A DNA stretch of 64,000 bases from Nocardia asteroides (lineage in GTDB: Bacteria > Actinomycetota > Actinomycetes > Mycobacteriales > Mycobacteriaceae). The DNA lies in assembly GCA_019930625.1 (NCBI GenBank), contig CP082844.1:3162001-3226000 (forward strand), in the 5' to 3' direction. Every line of letters begins with the position of its first letter. The first letter of the stretch is position 1. This document shows, piece by piece, positions 29,359 through 39,040 of this stretch. A program made the translations under genes and the position numbers. The notes under the pieces were generated by a model. It did no database searches. It was given only the letters and a program-made list of their open reading frames with translations, and was not told the DNA's origin.

Positions 29359-30105
29359 TCACTCGAGCATTCGTTCGCGCAGCCGCGCGAGCAGCGCGGG
29401 CGTCAGCCCGACGGTCGCGAGATAACCGTGCAGGTCGCCGTGCGCCTCGCGCATCGACGCGGTGGCGATGTCCAGGTACTCCTCGCGCACGCCGAGCAGG
29501 TCGACCGAGATCTCCTCACCGCCGAGCAGTTTGGTCGTCATGATGGCGCGCAGCGCGGGGATCGCCCCGTTGCTGAGCATGTAGTCGGCCTGTATGTCCG
29601 CCTCGGTGACACCGACCGCGCGCAGCAGCGTCGCGACGGCCCAGCCGGTGCGGTCCTTGCCCGCCGCGCAGTGCACCAGCACGGCGCCTTCGCCGCGCAC
29701 GATGGACTCCGCGAGCGAGGCGATGGCGGCGTGCGCCTCGGGCAGTGCCGGGAACATCCGGTAGACCTCGAGCATGTGCGTATAGGCCGTCTGCGCGGTC
29801 GCCTCGTGCGGCGGCGCCTCGGCCATACGCGAGTCGAACGGGGTGACGGTCAGCCGGACGTCCGTGGGCAGCAGGTCTGCGCCCATGTGGTCGATCTCGC
29901 GCTGTCCGCGCAGGTCGTGCACGTCGCTGACGCCCAGTTCACGCAGCGCGGCGTGGCCTGCCTCGTCGAGTCCGCTCAGCTGGGCCGAGCGCAGTAGGAC
30001 GCCGGGACGAACCTTGGCGCCGTCGTCGGTGCGCAGCCCGCCGGTGTCGCGGAAGTTGAACGTGCCGGAGAGAAAGTACTGATCGGCGGGGGGCGAGAGA
30101 GTCAC
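29359..30105 (-). CDS. PtpB-like tyrosine/phosphoinositide phosphatase
   Basis: 248 aa. The P-loop VHCAAGKDRTG (Cys about residue 137-141) is the signature of the mycobacterial MptpB (Rv0153c)/LipA phosphatase family, with the GTFNFRDTGGLRT N-terminus of that family. The enzyme hydrolyses phosphotyrosine and, in MptpB, phosphoserine/threonine and phosphoinositides. No signal peptide is present. GTG start at 30105. Its stop lies 8 bp from that of the convergent acyl-CoA synthetase. Confidence 0.9.
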   Translation of the reverse strand: MTLSPPADQYFLSGTFNFRDTGGLRTDDGAKVRPGVLLRSAQLSGLDEAGHAALRELGVSDVHDLRGQREIDHMGADLLPTDVRLTVTPFDSRMAEAPPHEATAQTAYTHMLEVYRMFPALPEAHAAIASLAESIVRGEGAVLVHCAAGKDRTGWAVATLLRAVGVTEADIQADYMLSNGAIPALRAIMTTKLLGGEEISVDLLGVREEYLDIATASMREAHGDLHGYLATVGLTPALLARLRERMLE

Positions 30106-30519
30106 CGATCCAGGCTATCGGTCTCGCGGAACGAAAAGATGTCGATAGCGGATCGAACCCCCCACGGTAAGCGTGCCCGATTCGCCTGATTACGATGTGG
30201 CATTCGCCACAGAATTTGGGCAGCACGCAGCTCGAACCGTACCGTAGTCCACGGTCTGCCGAGCGTCGGGTGGCGCCGAGATCCACCGTCATAGCGGGAT
30301 TTTAGGGTGATACGGCCTGATCGCAGCCCGATCCCGGTTGGGTAACAAAACATTCTTTCAGTCCAGAAATACCCATCGAAGCCGTTCTCAAACCCCGGAA
30401 ACGCTCTACCATTGGTGATCGTTGGACCGGGCAGCCCAGGTGTTTCCCGATGTTGCCCGCCCTGTTCAGCGAGTCGCGCCATCGGAGGTGCGCGAGTTCT
30501 TTCGCCGAGGGAGTCGTCG
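30106..30519. other. 414-bp non-coding interval, relatively AT-rich
   Basis: No frame shows normal codon bias. It includes a TGTGGC-N4-GCCACA palindrome (30196-30211) that could be an operator, and GAGGGAG at 30507-30513, the ribosome site of the next gene. Confidence 0.5.
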
Positions 30520-31002
30520 TTGAGCGCACGAGGAGAAGTAATAACAGAAATCCGGCTACGGCCGGCTGTCACCGAGGCTGTCGAGGCCGCGGCGGCCACG
30601 CTCGATTACCGGGGTCTGCGCGCGCTGCGGGTGCTGCTGCATGCCGGGGTCAGTGCCTACTGGCCGCTGGTGAAGGCCACTCCGGACAAGCAGATCAAGT
30701 CCTACGAGATGACGCTGCAGGCGTTGCGCGCGCGGTGGGGTGGCAGGAGCGACTGCTTTCCGGACCCGATCGCGACGGAGTTCTACCGCGACAAGGACGC
30801 GGAGGTCACCGCGTTCCTGCGGTTGTGCGCCGAGCGTTCGGGAACGCAGTGGCTGGAACCGGTGGAGGCGATCGCGTGCAACGTCGTCTCGATCGTCCAG
30901 GGCACAGTCTTGCGCTGGCTGGCCGATTGCAATGACGAGACCATGCTGGTGGTGCTCGATGAGATGGTGAGCGGACTGGCCGCCAAGGCCACGGAGCTTT
31001 GA
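30520..31002 (+). CDS. Stand-alone TetR C-terminal (ligand-binding) domain, no HTH
   Basis: 160 aa from TTG 30520, which follows GAGGGAG by six nucleotides. The protein aligns by eye with the second half of TetR regulators (KATPDKQIKSYEMTLQALR ... WLEPVEAIACNVVSIVQGTVLRWLAD), including the helices that form the dimer, but lacks the ~50-residue DNA-binding helices. The sequence upstream shows no HTH in another frame. It could titrate a full TetR partner, sense a ligand, or be a truncation. Confidence 0.65.
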   Translation: MSARGEVITEIRLRPAVTEAVEAAAATLDYRGLRALRVLLHAGVSAYWPLVKATPDKQIKSYEMTLQALRARWGGRSDCFPDPIATEFYRDKDAEVTAFLRLCAERSGTQWLEPVEAIACNVVSIVQGTVLRWLADCNDETMLVVLDEMVSGLAAKATEL

Positions 31003-31048
31003 GCTGAAATACTGGACGTTTGACCAGTTTGGTGGTTGAGTTGTCCTG

Positions 31049-32227
31049 GTGACCGAGACGTCGCCGATCGCGGGGCTGCACGCGGCCACCGCGGAACTGG
31101 ACCCGCCGCTGGCCGCCCTCGACCTGTCCACCCTGCGTGCGAACGCCGCCGACCTGGTGCGTCGAGCTGCGGGCACTCCGGTGCGCGTGGCCAGCAAATC
31201 CGTGCGCTGCCGCGCCGTCCTCGCCGAAGTCCTCGGCGCCGACCTCACCGCCGCGGGCGGCTTCGCGGGCATCATGTCCTACTCCCTGCGTGAGGCCCTG
31301 TGGCTGGTGCGCCACGGTGCGCGCGATGTCCTGCTCGGCTACCCGAGCGTGGACCGTGCGGCACTGGCGGAACTGGCGGCCGACGACATCCTGCTGCGCT
31401 CGATCACGCTGATGATCGACGACGCCGCGCAACTCGATCTGATCCGTTCGGCCGTCGGCACCGACCGGGTGCGGCCCCGGGTATGCCTGGACGTGGACGC
31501 TTCCCTGCGCATCGGCCCGCTGCATCTGGGCGTGCGCCGTTCCCCGGTCCGCACTCCGCTACAGGCGGCGAGCCTCGCGAGCGAGGCACTGCGGCGTGGC
31601 TTCGACGTGGTAGGCGTGATGACCTACGAGGCGCAGATCGCCGGGCTGCCGGACTCGAATGTCGCGGTGCGTTTGGTGAAGCGAGCTTCCGCGGGGGAGA
31701 TCCGCAAGCGCCGGGCCGAAGTGCTCGACGCGGTCCGCTCGGTGACCGGCCTGCTCCAGATCGTCAACAGCGGGGGCAGCGGGTCGATCGAGGTCAGCGT
31801 CGCGGATCCGGACGTCACCGAGGTGACCGCGGGATCCGGGCTGTACGTGCCGACGCTGTTCGACCACTACCGGTCGTTCACCCCCAGGCCCGCGCTGTAT
31901 TTCGCCACGCCCGTGCTGCGACGGCCCGCTCCCGGTATCGCCACCGTCTTCGCGGGCGGCTACATCGCTTCCGGCCCCGCCGGGCAGTCGCGGGTGCCCA
32001 AACCGGTGTGGCCGCGCACGGTGAAGCTGCTCGGCACCGAGGGCGCGGGCGAAGTACAGACCCCGCTGTCGGGCGCCGCGGAACTCCGGATCGGCGACCG
32101 GGTGTGGTTCCGGCACGCGAAGGCCGGTGAACTGTGCGAGCGGTTCGACACGGTGCACCTGGTCGAGGGGGACGGCTCCCGAGTCGCGGTGCCGACCTAT
32201 CGGGGCGAGGGCGTCTGCTTCGGCTGA
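31049..32227 (+). CDS. Amino acid deaminase/aldolase, alanine-racemase (fold-type III PLP) family
   Basis: 392 aa. The N-terminal barrel carries RVASKSVRC, where Lys is the PLP-binding residue of D-threonine aldolase/D-serine dehydratase-like enzymes, followed by LDVDASLR and the C-terminal metal-site region WFRHAKAGELCERF with His and Cys. The reaction is probably aldol cleavage or dehydration of a beta-hydroxy D-amino acid; the substrate is undetermined. GTG start at 31049. The C-terminus overlaps the convergent helicase-like gene by 31 bp. Confidence 0.8.
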   Translation: MTETSPIAGLHAATAELDPPLAALDLSTLRANAADLVRRAAGTPVRVASKSVRCRAVLAEVLGADLTAAGGFAGIMSYSLREALWLVRHGARDVLLGYPSVDRAALAELAADDILLRSITLMIDDAAQLDLIRSAVGTDRVRPRVCLDVDASLRIGPLHLGVRRSPVRTPLQAASLASEALRRGFDVVGVMTYEAQIAGLPDSNVAVRLVKRASAGEIRKRRAEVLDAVRSVTGLLQIVNSGGSGSIEVSVADPDVTEVTAGSGLYVPTLFDHYRSFTPRPALYFATPVLRRPAPGIATVFAGGYIASGPAGQSRVPKPVWPRTVKLLGTEGAGEVQTPLSGAAELRIGDRVWFRHAKAGELCERFDTVHLVEGDGSRVAVPTYRGEGVCFG

Positions 32228-35200
32228 CCCGCGTCGGCCAGCCGTAGGAACGCCGCGAGATCGGTGAGCTCGTCCGGGGTGCCGGGCAGGTACTCGGTGA
32301 GCAGCGGGGAGCGGATGACGATCGCCTTCCACATGGCGCGGCACAGCACGTGGCTCGAGCTGCGCGACAACAGCGACGGCATGCCGTAGGGAGCATCGGC
32401 GGGACTGGAGGTGGCCATCGACAGCAGCACCACCGCCGCCTCCCGGCCGCGGAACCGATCCGGCGTGCCCACCAGGACGTCCTCGATTTTCGCGCGGGCC
32501 AGCAGGGTGCGGATGCGCCCGACCTGAGCGGCGTACGGCGCGACCACGAAGATGTCGTGCGGGTGCAGCCTGCGGGTGGTCGCTCCGATCGTCCAGGACA
32601 TGCCGAGCAGCGCGCGGACGCGGCGCACCACTTCGCGTGCCTCCGCCGGTGACTCGGTGGCGTTGCCGTAATGCTCCACCAGGACGGTCTGGACGCCGGG
32701 CTCCTCGCCGTCCAGACGCCGGGCCAGCGTGACGGTCTCGTTGGCGCGCAGGCGGCCGTCGTAATACAGGCGGGAGACGGGGTCGCACACCGCGGGATGC
32801 ATCCGCCAGGTGCGGTCGAGGAAATAGCCGCGCTCGGCGGGCAAGGTTTGGCGTCCCTCGGCGAGCCAGCCGAGCACGGAGTCACCGACCGGGGCCGGGT
32901 GGACGCCGCGAGCGGCCGACGGCGCCGGGTCGCCGAGCAGCAACAGGTTGCGCGCGCACGCCGCGACGGACACGGTCTCGGCCAGCGGGAAGCGGCCCGC
33001 GTCGGCGACTACGAGCAGGTCGAGGGAGATGTGGGGCACCAAATCCTCGTTCGCGAAATCGGCCGGGTCGCCGCCGAGGACGCAACCGCTGATCGCGTTG
33101 TCCAGGAATCGCGGATAGCGGGCGGCGTCGATCACGACCCACTCCGGGGCGAGGGTCGCCGCGTCCTTCTTGGCGACCAGTTCCGGCAGCACGCCCGCCC
33201 GCACGATCGCGTCGAGCAGGTTCTCCACGATCGATGGTTCTCGCGCGACGATGCCGATCCGCCATTTGTTGCGAGAGATCAGCCGCTCCAGCACCCGGGC
33301 GGCGGTCGCGGTCTTCCCGGTGCCCGACGGGCCCTGCACCGCGACGTAGGAGTGGTCGAGGGCGCACAGCGCGGCGGTGATCGCCGCGGCGTAGTCCCCG
33401 TGCACCTCGGGCAAGCGGGCGTCGCCGAGAAGCCGGGGCGGGCGGCGCGCGAGGATGTCGAAGACGGCCGCGCGGGGCGTCTCCGGCAAGGTCATCAGCA
33501 ACTGCTGCGCCGCGAGTTCGATGGCCGCTTCGGCATTCTCGTCCCAGGCCGGGAGGCCGGGCGCGATCGCGGAGGGCAGTTCGTCGTAGGGCTCGCAGCC
33601 CGCGGGCAGCAATTCCTCCAGCCGGACGGTGTCGTCGAATTCGGTGTCCACCGAGCAGCCGAGCACCGTCGCCTTCGCGGTGGCCCGCCGACCCGCGCCG
33701 GTGGCCATGCCTGCCGCTGTCGGCCGGTCGTAGAAGGTGTAGACGGTGGTGCCCGGTGTCAGGGCGCTCGGGCCGGGGGCGCCGCTGGGCCCGGTTCCGA
33801 TCCGGCCGGTCAGGGTCAGATAGCGCCGCATCGTCGGGCGGTCGGGGCGGCGATGCCACTTGGTGTCGACCGTGCCCCAGTCGGCGACCAGAACCCCCGG
33901 CGCGTCAGCCCATTCCTCCACCGGATGGCTGAGCCGGTCGGCGTGCGCCCACCACAGCGGCTGCCGCTCACGGCGGTGATAGCCGAGCGCTGCGGCCATC
34001 AGCGCGGCGGGATGCAGCGGATCACCTTGCGCGGCAGCGTATTCCGCGAGGGCAGCCTCCAGCGACGACGGCCGGGACGAGGGGACCGGTTCGGCCTCGC
34101 CGGGGACCGCCGCGGTGCACCACGTGTCCGTCCGGCCCGGCGGACGGATGGCGATGCGCTGCTCGGCCGCGCGGTCGAGCAGCCAATCGCGCAGCCGCAG
34201 CACGGTGTGACAGTCGTGTTCGGCGGCGGCCGAACCCGTCGCGGCGGGAATCAGCCGTCGCAGCCCGCTCAGACGGTAGGACGACTCGCCGACGAGCAGC
34301 GCGCCGCGGACGATCGGATACAGATCGACGAGCACGCCTCCGCACAGCAGCTCGTCCACGAGTTCCTCGTTGACGCCGTGCCGTCCGGTGCAGCGCAGCA
34401 GCGCCGTCCGCACGGTTGCGGAGTAGTGGTAGACGTGCAGGTCCGGGTAGATCCGGCGGCGCTGCGTCAGATAGTCCAGCACCTGCTCGAGCACGCGGCG
34501 TTCGCCGGCGGCCCGCCCGGATCCGCTCGAGCCGACCGGCCCGCGCAACGACAGATGCACGGTGTCCGGCCCACCGACCTCGATGGTGAGCGGAGTGCCG
34601 CCGCCTCCCTCGACGGTGAGCGAGAGATCGCCGGGGGAGGGCGTGGGCAGCGCCGCGAGCGCGTCCGCGTCGAGCAGTGCGTACGTGGGCTCACCCGAAA
34701 CTTCCCGGCGCAGTTGGATTTCCGCTTGCCTGCGCAGCGCGGACACGGTGCGCGGCGACACACCGGGCGCCGTGACCTCGGTGGTGGACAGCCGATCGAT
34801 GGTGTTCACACCCGCTTCGCGCAGCCGGGCCCGAGCCGCGGGCGGCATGCCGGCCACGAGCAGCAGGTCGCGCGCGGCCGACAGCGCGGGGACGCAGGCA
34901 CGGCAGCGGCCGCAGGCCAGATAGCGGGGATCACCCCACTGCACCGGCAGCAGTTCGCCGAGCTTCTCGTCCACGATGCGCTCCACCCGGCGCCTGCGCG
35001 CCCGATACAGCGGAAGCAGGTCGCTCAGCGCCCGTGCGCTGCTCTCCTCGCCCAGATGCAAACGGACCAGCGGCGCGGTGAGCGCGCCGGAGCGGTCCAG
35101 AGCGTCGGCGCAGGCGGCGAGTTCGAGCGCGGCGCCTACCCGGTCGGCGGTCGTGGACGCGACGCCGTGCACCGTGTAGCGGACCCGATGTTCCGCCCGC

Positions 35201-35607
35201 ACCAGGAAGTCGCCGGAGCAATGGAAGCGGCCGTCGAAGAAGGTCGCGTTGCGCACCACGTGCGCGCCGGAGCGCAGAGCGGCGACCGTGCCGGTGTGCG
35301 CGGCCGTCAGTGCCGCGACTTGCCGTCCCGGATCGCCCGGTTCGTCCGGCGGCCGGTCGATCTCGGCCACCGCGCCGCCGAACCGCGTGCGGTAGTCGTC
35401 GAGAAGGCGTTGCCGTAGGTCATCGGTCCCCGGCTCGGGGGCCTGGTCGAAGTTTCCGGGTTCGGCCGGGATGGTGCCCAATTCGGCGTCGAGAGCGCGC
35501 AGCAACGCGAACTCGCAGTGCGCCGCGCGTACGAGATCGACGGTGCTGCAGACGACACGATCACCGAACACGAACAAACGCGGCCCTCCTGTGTCTTCGC
35601 GGGACAC
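32197..35607 (-). CDS. RecB-like nuclease / SF1 helicase-like protein (Rv1251c-size homolog) with eroded active sites
   Basis: 1136 aa, close to the 1139 aa I recall for M. tuberculosis Rv1251c, which also lies between kgd and deaD. Residues ~1-300 correspond to a TM0106-type RecB nuclease with an HhH-like linker, followed by an accessory region, and from about 740 a Dna2/Nam7-type SF1 ATPase. Walker A QGPSGTGKTAT is intact. The expected Walker B DEAG reads VVADAGRF, and the nuclease DxK segment reads VHGVAS. The Cys cluster CGRCRAC survives. TWRMHP and a motif VI-like region remain. GTG start at 35607. Likely nucleic-acid binding; ATPase and nuclease activity doubtful. Confidence 0.75.
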   Translation of the reverse strand: MSREDTGGPRLFVFGDRVVCSTVDLVRAAHCEFALLRALDAELGTIPAEPGNFDQAPEPGTDDLRQRLLDDYRTRFGGAVAEIDRPPDEPGDPGRQVAALTAAHTGTVAALRSGAHVVRNATFFDGRFHCSGDFLVRAEHRVRYTVHGVASTTADRVGAALELAACADALDRSGALTAPLVRLHLGEESSARALSDLLPLYRARRRRVERIVDEKLGELLPVQWGDPRYLACGRCRACVPALSAARDLLLVAGMPPAARARLREAGVNTIDRLSTTEVTAPGVSPRTVSALRRQAEIQLRREVSGEPTYALLDADALAALPTPSPGDLSLTVEGGGGTPLTIEVGGPDTVHLSLRGPVGSSGSGRAAGERRVLEQVLDYLTQRRRIYPDLHVYHYSATVRTALLRCTGRHGVNEELVDELLCGGVLVDLYPIVRGALLVGESSYRLSGLRRLIPAATGSAAAEHDCHTVLRLRDWLLDRAAEQRIAIRPPGRTDTWCTAAVPGEAEPVPSSRPSSLEAALAEYAAAQGDPLHPAALMAAALGYHRRERQPLWWAHADRLSHPVEEWADAPGVLVADWGTVDTKWHRRPDRPTMRRYLTLTGRIGTGPSGAPGPSALTPGTTVYTFYDRPTAAGMATGAGRRATAKATVLGCSVDTEFDDTVRLEELLPAGCEPYDELPSAIAPGLPAWDENAEAAIELAAQQLLMTLPETPRAAVFDILARRPPRLLGDARLPEVHGDYAAAITAALCALDHSYVAVQGPSGTGKTATAARVLERLISRNKWRIGIVAREPSIVENLLDAIVRAGVLPELVAKKDAATLAPEWVVIDAARYPRFLDNAISGCVLGGDPADFANEDLVPHISLDLLVVADAGRFPLAETVSVAACARNLLLLGDPAPSAARGVHPAPVGDSVLGWLAEGRQTLPAERGYFLDRTWRMHPAVCDPVSRLYYDGRLRANETVTLARRLDGEEPGVQTVLVEHYGNATESPAEAREVVRRVRALLGMSWTIGATTRRLHPHDIFVVAPYAAQVGRIRTLLARAKIEDVLVGTPDRFRGREAAVVLLSMATSSPADAPYGMPSLLSRSSSHVLCRAMWKAIVIRSPLLTEYLPGTPDELTDLAAFLRLADAGQPKQTPSPR

Positions 35608-35687
35608 CCGCTACCGGCGTGCGCCGAATTACACACGGACGGCAACACTGTAGCTAGCGCGCCTGACCTCGGTGTGCCCTCCCCGGA

Positions 35688-37481
35688 TCAGGAACGCGGC
35701 TTACGGCGCTCCAGTCGCTTGACGCCTTCGCGTTCACGGCGCGGACCGCGGCTGAACGGGCGCTGCTGCGGCGGCCCCTGATCCAGTTGCAGCTGGATGA
35801 GCACACCACTGATCCTCGTGCGCCGCAACGCCTCCAGCGTTTCCTCCGGCAGCTGCGCGGGCAGCTCCACCAAGCTGTGGTCGGGACGGATGCTGATGTG
35901 CCCGAAGTCGCTGCGGCGCAGGCCGCCTTCGTTGGCGATGGCGCCGACGATCGCGCCCGGCACCACGCGATGCCGCTTACCGACGCTGATCCGGTAGGTC
36001 GCCAGCTCGGTTCCGGTCGCCCGGTGGTGCGTGCCGCCGGCCTGGCGCTCCTCCTCGAACCGCCGTGGGGGACGTTCGCGCGGCGCGCGGTCGCGCTGCG
36101 GGCGCTCGACCGGCTCCGGCTCGGGTTCCATGAAGAAGTTGTCGCCGTCGTAGGAGCCGATGGCCAGCGCCGCGGCGATGTCGGCCAGCGGGATGTTGTG
36201 CTCGCGCTCGTAGTCCTCGATCAGCTTGCGGAACAGCGCGAGATTGGACGAGGCGAGGTTCTCGGTGATGGTGTCGCCGAACTTGGTGACGCGCTGGGCG
36301 TTGACGTCCTCCACGCTGGGCAGCTGCATCTCGGTCAGCGGGTGCCGGGTGGCCCGCTCGATCGACTTGAGCAGGTGTCGCTCGCGCGGCGCGACGAACA
36401 ACAGCGCCTCGCCGCTGCGCCCGGCCCGGCCGGTGCGGCCGATCCGGTGCACGTAGGACTCGGTGTCGTGCGGGATGTCGTAGTTGACCACGTGCGAGAT
36501 GCGGTCCACGTCCAGCCCGCGTGCGGCGACGTCGGTGGCTACCAGGATATCGAGCGCACCGGACTTCAGCTGCCCGATGGTGCGCTCGCGCTGGTTCTGC
36601 GCGATATCGCCGTTGATCGCGGCGGCGGAGAATCCCCTGGCGCGCAGCTTCTCGGCGAGCTCCTCGGTGGCCTGCTTGGTACGGACGAAGATGATCATCG
36701 CCTCGAACGACTCCACCTCGAGCACCCGGGTGAGCGCGTCCAGCTTGCGCTGGTGGGAGACCTGCACCCAGCGCTGGGTGATGTTGGTGGCCGTCGAGGT
36801 CTTCGCCTTGACCGTGATCTCGACCGGATCGTGCAGGTACTGCTTGGAAATCTTGCGGATCGCGGCGGGCATGGTCGCGGAGAACAGCGCCACCTGCTTG
36901 TCGGTGGGCGTATCGGCGAGGATGCGCTCGACGTCTTCCTGGAAGCCCATCTTCAGCATCTCGTCGGCTTCGTCGAGCACCAGGTACTGCAGCTGCGACA
37001 GGTCGAGCGTGCCCTTCTCCAGGTGGTCGATCACCCGGCCCGGCGTGCCGACCACGACGTGCGCGCCGCGGCGCAAGCCCGACAACTGCACGCCGTAGCT
37101 CTGCCCGCCGTAGATGGGCAGTACGTGCAGGCCGGGGATGTGCGCGGCGTAGCGGCCGAACGCCTCGGCGACCTGGATCGCGAGTTCCCGAGTCGGCGCG
37201 AGCACGAGGGCGCGCGGGCTGCGGCCCGTGGGCTGCAACCCCATAAGGATCGGGATGGCGAACGCGGCGGTCTTGCCGGTCCCGGTCTGCGCGAGACCGA
37301 CGACGTCGGCGCCGGAGAGCAACGGCGGAATCGTCGCGGCCTGGATCGGCGAGGGCGATTCGTATCCGACATCGGCGATGGCCGCCAGGATGCGGTCATC
37401 GATCCCCAGATCGGCGAAAGACGGGCCGTCAATGTCCCTGTCGTTGTCGCCAGGAACGCTGTCGACCTGATTGGTGCTCAT
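35688..37481 (-). CDS. deaD: DEAD-box ATP-dependent RNA helicase, DeaD/CsdA type
   Basis: 597 aa. All core motifs are present: Q-motif ESPSPIQ, Walker A AQTGTGKT, PTRELA, DEAD at VLDEADEM, SAT, and HRIGRTGR, followed by the DbpA-type RNA-binding domain (TYRISVGKRHRVVPGAIVG...) and a basic Arg-rich tail. It unwinds structured RNA during ribosome assembly, mRNA decay and cold response. A low-complexity EPEPEPVERPQRDR linker joins core and RNA-binding domain. ATG 37481 faces the nitrilase gene, 62 bp apart. Confidence 0.95.
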   Translation of the reverse strand: MSTNQVDSVPGDNDRDIDGPSFADLGIDDRILAAIADVGYESPSPIQAATIPPLLSGADVVGLAQTGTGKTAAFAIPILMGLQPTGRSPRALVLAPTRELAIQVAEAFGRYAAHIPGLHVLPIYGGQSYGVQLSGLRRGAHVVVGTPGRVIDHLEKGTLDLSQLQYLVLDEADEMLKMGFQEDVERILADTPTDKQVALFSATMPAAIRKISKQYLHDPVEITVKAKTSTATNITQRWVQVSHQRKLDALTRVLEVESFEAMIIFVRTKQATEELAEKLRARGFSAAAINGDIAQNQRERTIGQLKSGALDILVATDVAARGLDVDRISHVVNYDIPHDTESYVHRIGRTGRAGRSGEALLFVAPRERHLLKSIERATRHPLTEMQLPSVEDVNAQRVTKFGDTITENLASSNLALFRKLIEDYEREHNIPLADIAAALAIGSYDGDNFFMEPEPEPVERPQRDRAPRERPPRRFEEERQAGGTHHRATGTELATYRISVGKRHRVVPGAIVGAIANEGGLRRSDFGHISIRPDHSLVELPAQLPEETLEALRRTRISGVLIQLQLDQGPPQQRPFSRGPRREREGVKRLERRKPRS

Positions 37482-37543
37482 TGACCAGGAGTTTACTGCC
37501 TCGTGCTGGCCGTCCCGGTCACCGCCCCAATACGGTGAGACCT

Positions 37544-38398
37544 ATGCAACTGGACAACGCGCCCGCGCATCGAGACGCGACGCCGAATCGGCTGGACGTG
37601 GCGGTCGTCCAGTTCGCCCCCTCCACCGACCCATCGGCCAACGTCGCCGCGGTCGCGCGACACGTGCGCACGGCCCGCGAGCGCGGCGCGCGCGTGGTCG
37701 TCGCGCCGGAATACTCGATGTTCGCCGTGACCCGCCTCGACGAGCGGGTCGTCGCCGTCGCCGAACCGTTGACCGGCCCATTCGTCACCGGTCTCGCCGA
37801 TATCGCGCGCGAGTCCGAGGTGTTCCTGGTCGCCGGAATGGTGGAGCAGGTCGCGCCGGGCAGCGACCGCATCCGCAACACGCTGGTAGTGCTCGGCCCC
37901 GACGGCTCCCTCGTCACCCGCTATCGGAAGGTGCACCTCTACGACGCGTTCGGCCACCTCGAATCCGACGTGGTCGAGCCGGGCGCGATCGAGGCTCCGG
38001 CCACCTTCACGGTCGCCGATGTGACATTCGGCATGCAGACCTGCTTCGATCTGCGCTTCCCGGAAGGCGCGCGCCGGGTCGCCGCGGCGGGCGCGCAGGT
38101 GCTGCTGTTGCCCGCCCAGTGGATTCCGGGACCGGCCAAGGTCGATCAGTGGACCACGCTGCTGCGGGCGCGCGCCATCGAGAACACCGTGTACGTCGCG
38201 GCCGCCGATCAGGCCGCGCCGCGGGGCGCGGGAGCGTCGATGATCGTGGATCCGACCGGCTCGGTGCTCGCCGAACTCGGCGACGAGCCGGGCGTGCTGA
38301 CCGCCGGAATCGACCTGGCGTACCTGAACGAGGTGCGCACGAACAACCCGAGCCTCGCGTTGCGTCGATTCGCGATCACCGAGCGCGGACCGGAGTAG
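37544..38398 (+). CDS. Carbon-nitrogen hydrolase (nitrilase/omega-amidase family)
   Basis: 284 aa. Catalytic triad visible: Glu in VVAPEYSMF, Lys in RYRKVHLYD, and Cys in MQTCFDLRFPE. The pattern fits amidase branches close to omega-amidase/deaminated-glutathione amidase rather than true nitrilases. ATG 37544 was chosen over 37481, which would overlap the divergent deaD start. A phosphoribosyltransferase begins 12 bp after its stop. Confidence 0.88.
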   Translation: MQLDNAPAHRDATPNRLDVAVVQFAPSTDPSANVAAVARHVRTARERGARVVVAPEYSMFAVTRLDERVVAVAEPLTGPFVTGLADIARESEVFLVAGMVEQVAPGSDRIRNTLVVLGPDGSLVTRYRKVHLYDAFGHLESDVVEPGAIEAPATFTVADVTFGMQTCFDLRFPEGARRVAAAGAQVLLLPAQWIPGPAKVDQWTTLLRARAIENTVYVAAADQAAPRGAGASMIVDPTGSVLAELGDEPGVLTAGIDLAYLNEVRTNNPSLALRRFAITERGPE

Positions 38399-38410
38399 CG
38401 TTCGGAATCG

Positions 38411-39034
38411 ATGGTCTACACCGATCGGACCTCGGCCGGTCACGCGCTGGGTGCGCATCTGGAACACCTACGCGCGTCGAACCCGCTGGTGCTCGGTCTA
38501 CCGCGCGGCGGAGTGCCGGTGGCCGCTGCGGTGCGCGAGGTGATCGGCGGCGACCTCGACATCCTGCTGGTCCGCAAGCTGGGTGTGCCGTGGCAGCCGG
38601 AGCTGGCGATGGGCGCCGTCGGGGAGGACGGGGTGCGGGTCCTGAATCCGGACGTGTTGGCGCACACCGGGTTGTCGCCGAAGCGGGTGGACTCGATCGA
38701 GGCGCGGGAGCGCACCGAGCTGGAGCGGCGCAGGCAGGTGCTGCGCGGCGCGGTGCGCCCGATCCCGCTGGCGGGGCGCACGGTGGTGATCGTCGACGAC
38801 GGCATGGCGACCGGCGCCACCGTCGTGGTCGCCTGCCGGGTCGCGCGGCTGCACGAGCCTGCACTTGTCGTGGCCGCGGTCCCGGTCTCCTCCACGGAGG
38901 CGATGCGCCGGGTCGCCGACGAGGCCGACGAGGTGGTCTGCCCGTGGGTGCCGCGCTCGCTGGGCGGCGTCGGCGGCGCCTACCGTGATTTCCACCAGTT
39001 GGAGGACGCCGAGGTCACCGCGCTGCTGTGCTGA
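38411..39034 (+). CDS. Phosphoribosyltransferase family protein
   Basis: 207 aa. The PRPP loop VVIVDDGMATGAT (about 117-129) and N-terminal LGLPRGGVPVA define a type I phosphoribosyltransferase of the small dienelactone-hydrolase-neighbour/ComF-like kind often annotated only at family level. Substrate base unknown. It likely shares a transcript with the nitrilase upstream and converges on the LbH protein. Confidence 0.88.
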   Translation: MVYTDRTSAGHALGAHLEHLRASNPLVLGLPRGGVPVAAAVREVIGGDLDILLVRKLGVPWQPELAMGAVGEDGVRVLNPDVLAHTGLSPKRVDSIEARERTELERRRQVLRGAVRPIPLAGRTVVIVDDGMATGATVVVACRVARLHEPALVVAAVPVSSTEAMRRVADEADEVVCPWVPRSLGGVGGAYRDFHQLEDAEVTALLC

Positions 39035-39040
39035 CGGCGG

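Noticed and set aside
32671..35418. 915-codon open frame antisense to the helicase-like gene
   Set aside because: Shadow ORF; Arg/Gly/Gln-rich and without motifs, while the minus-strand frame carries Walker A and helicase motifs.
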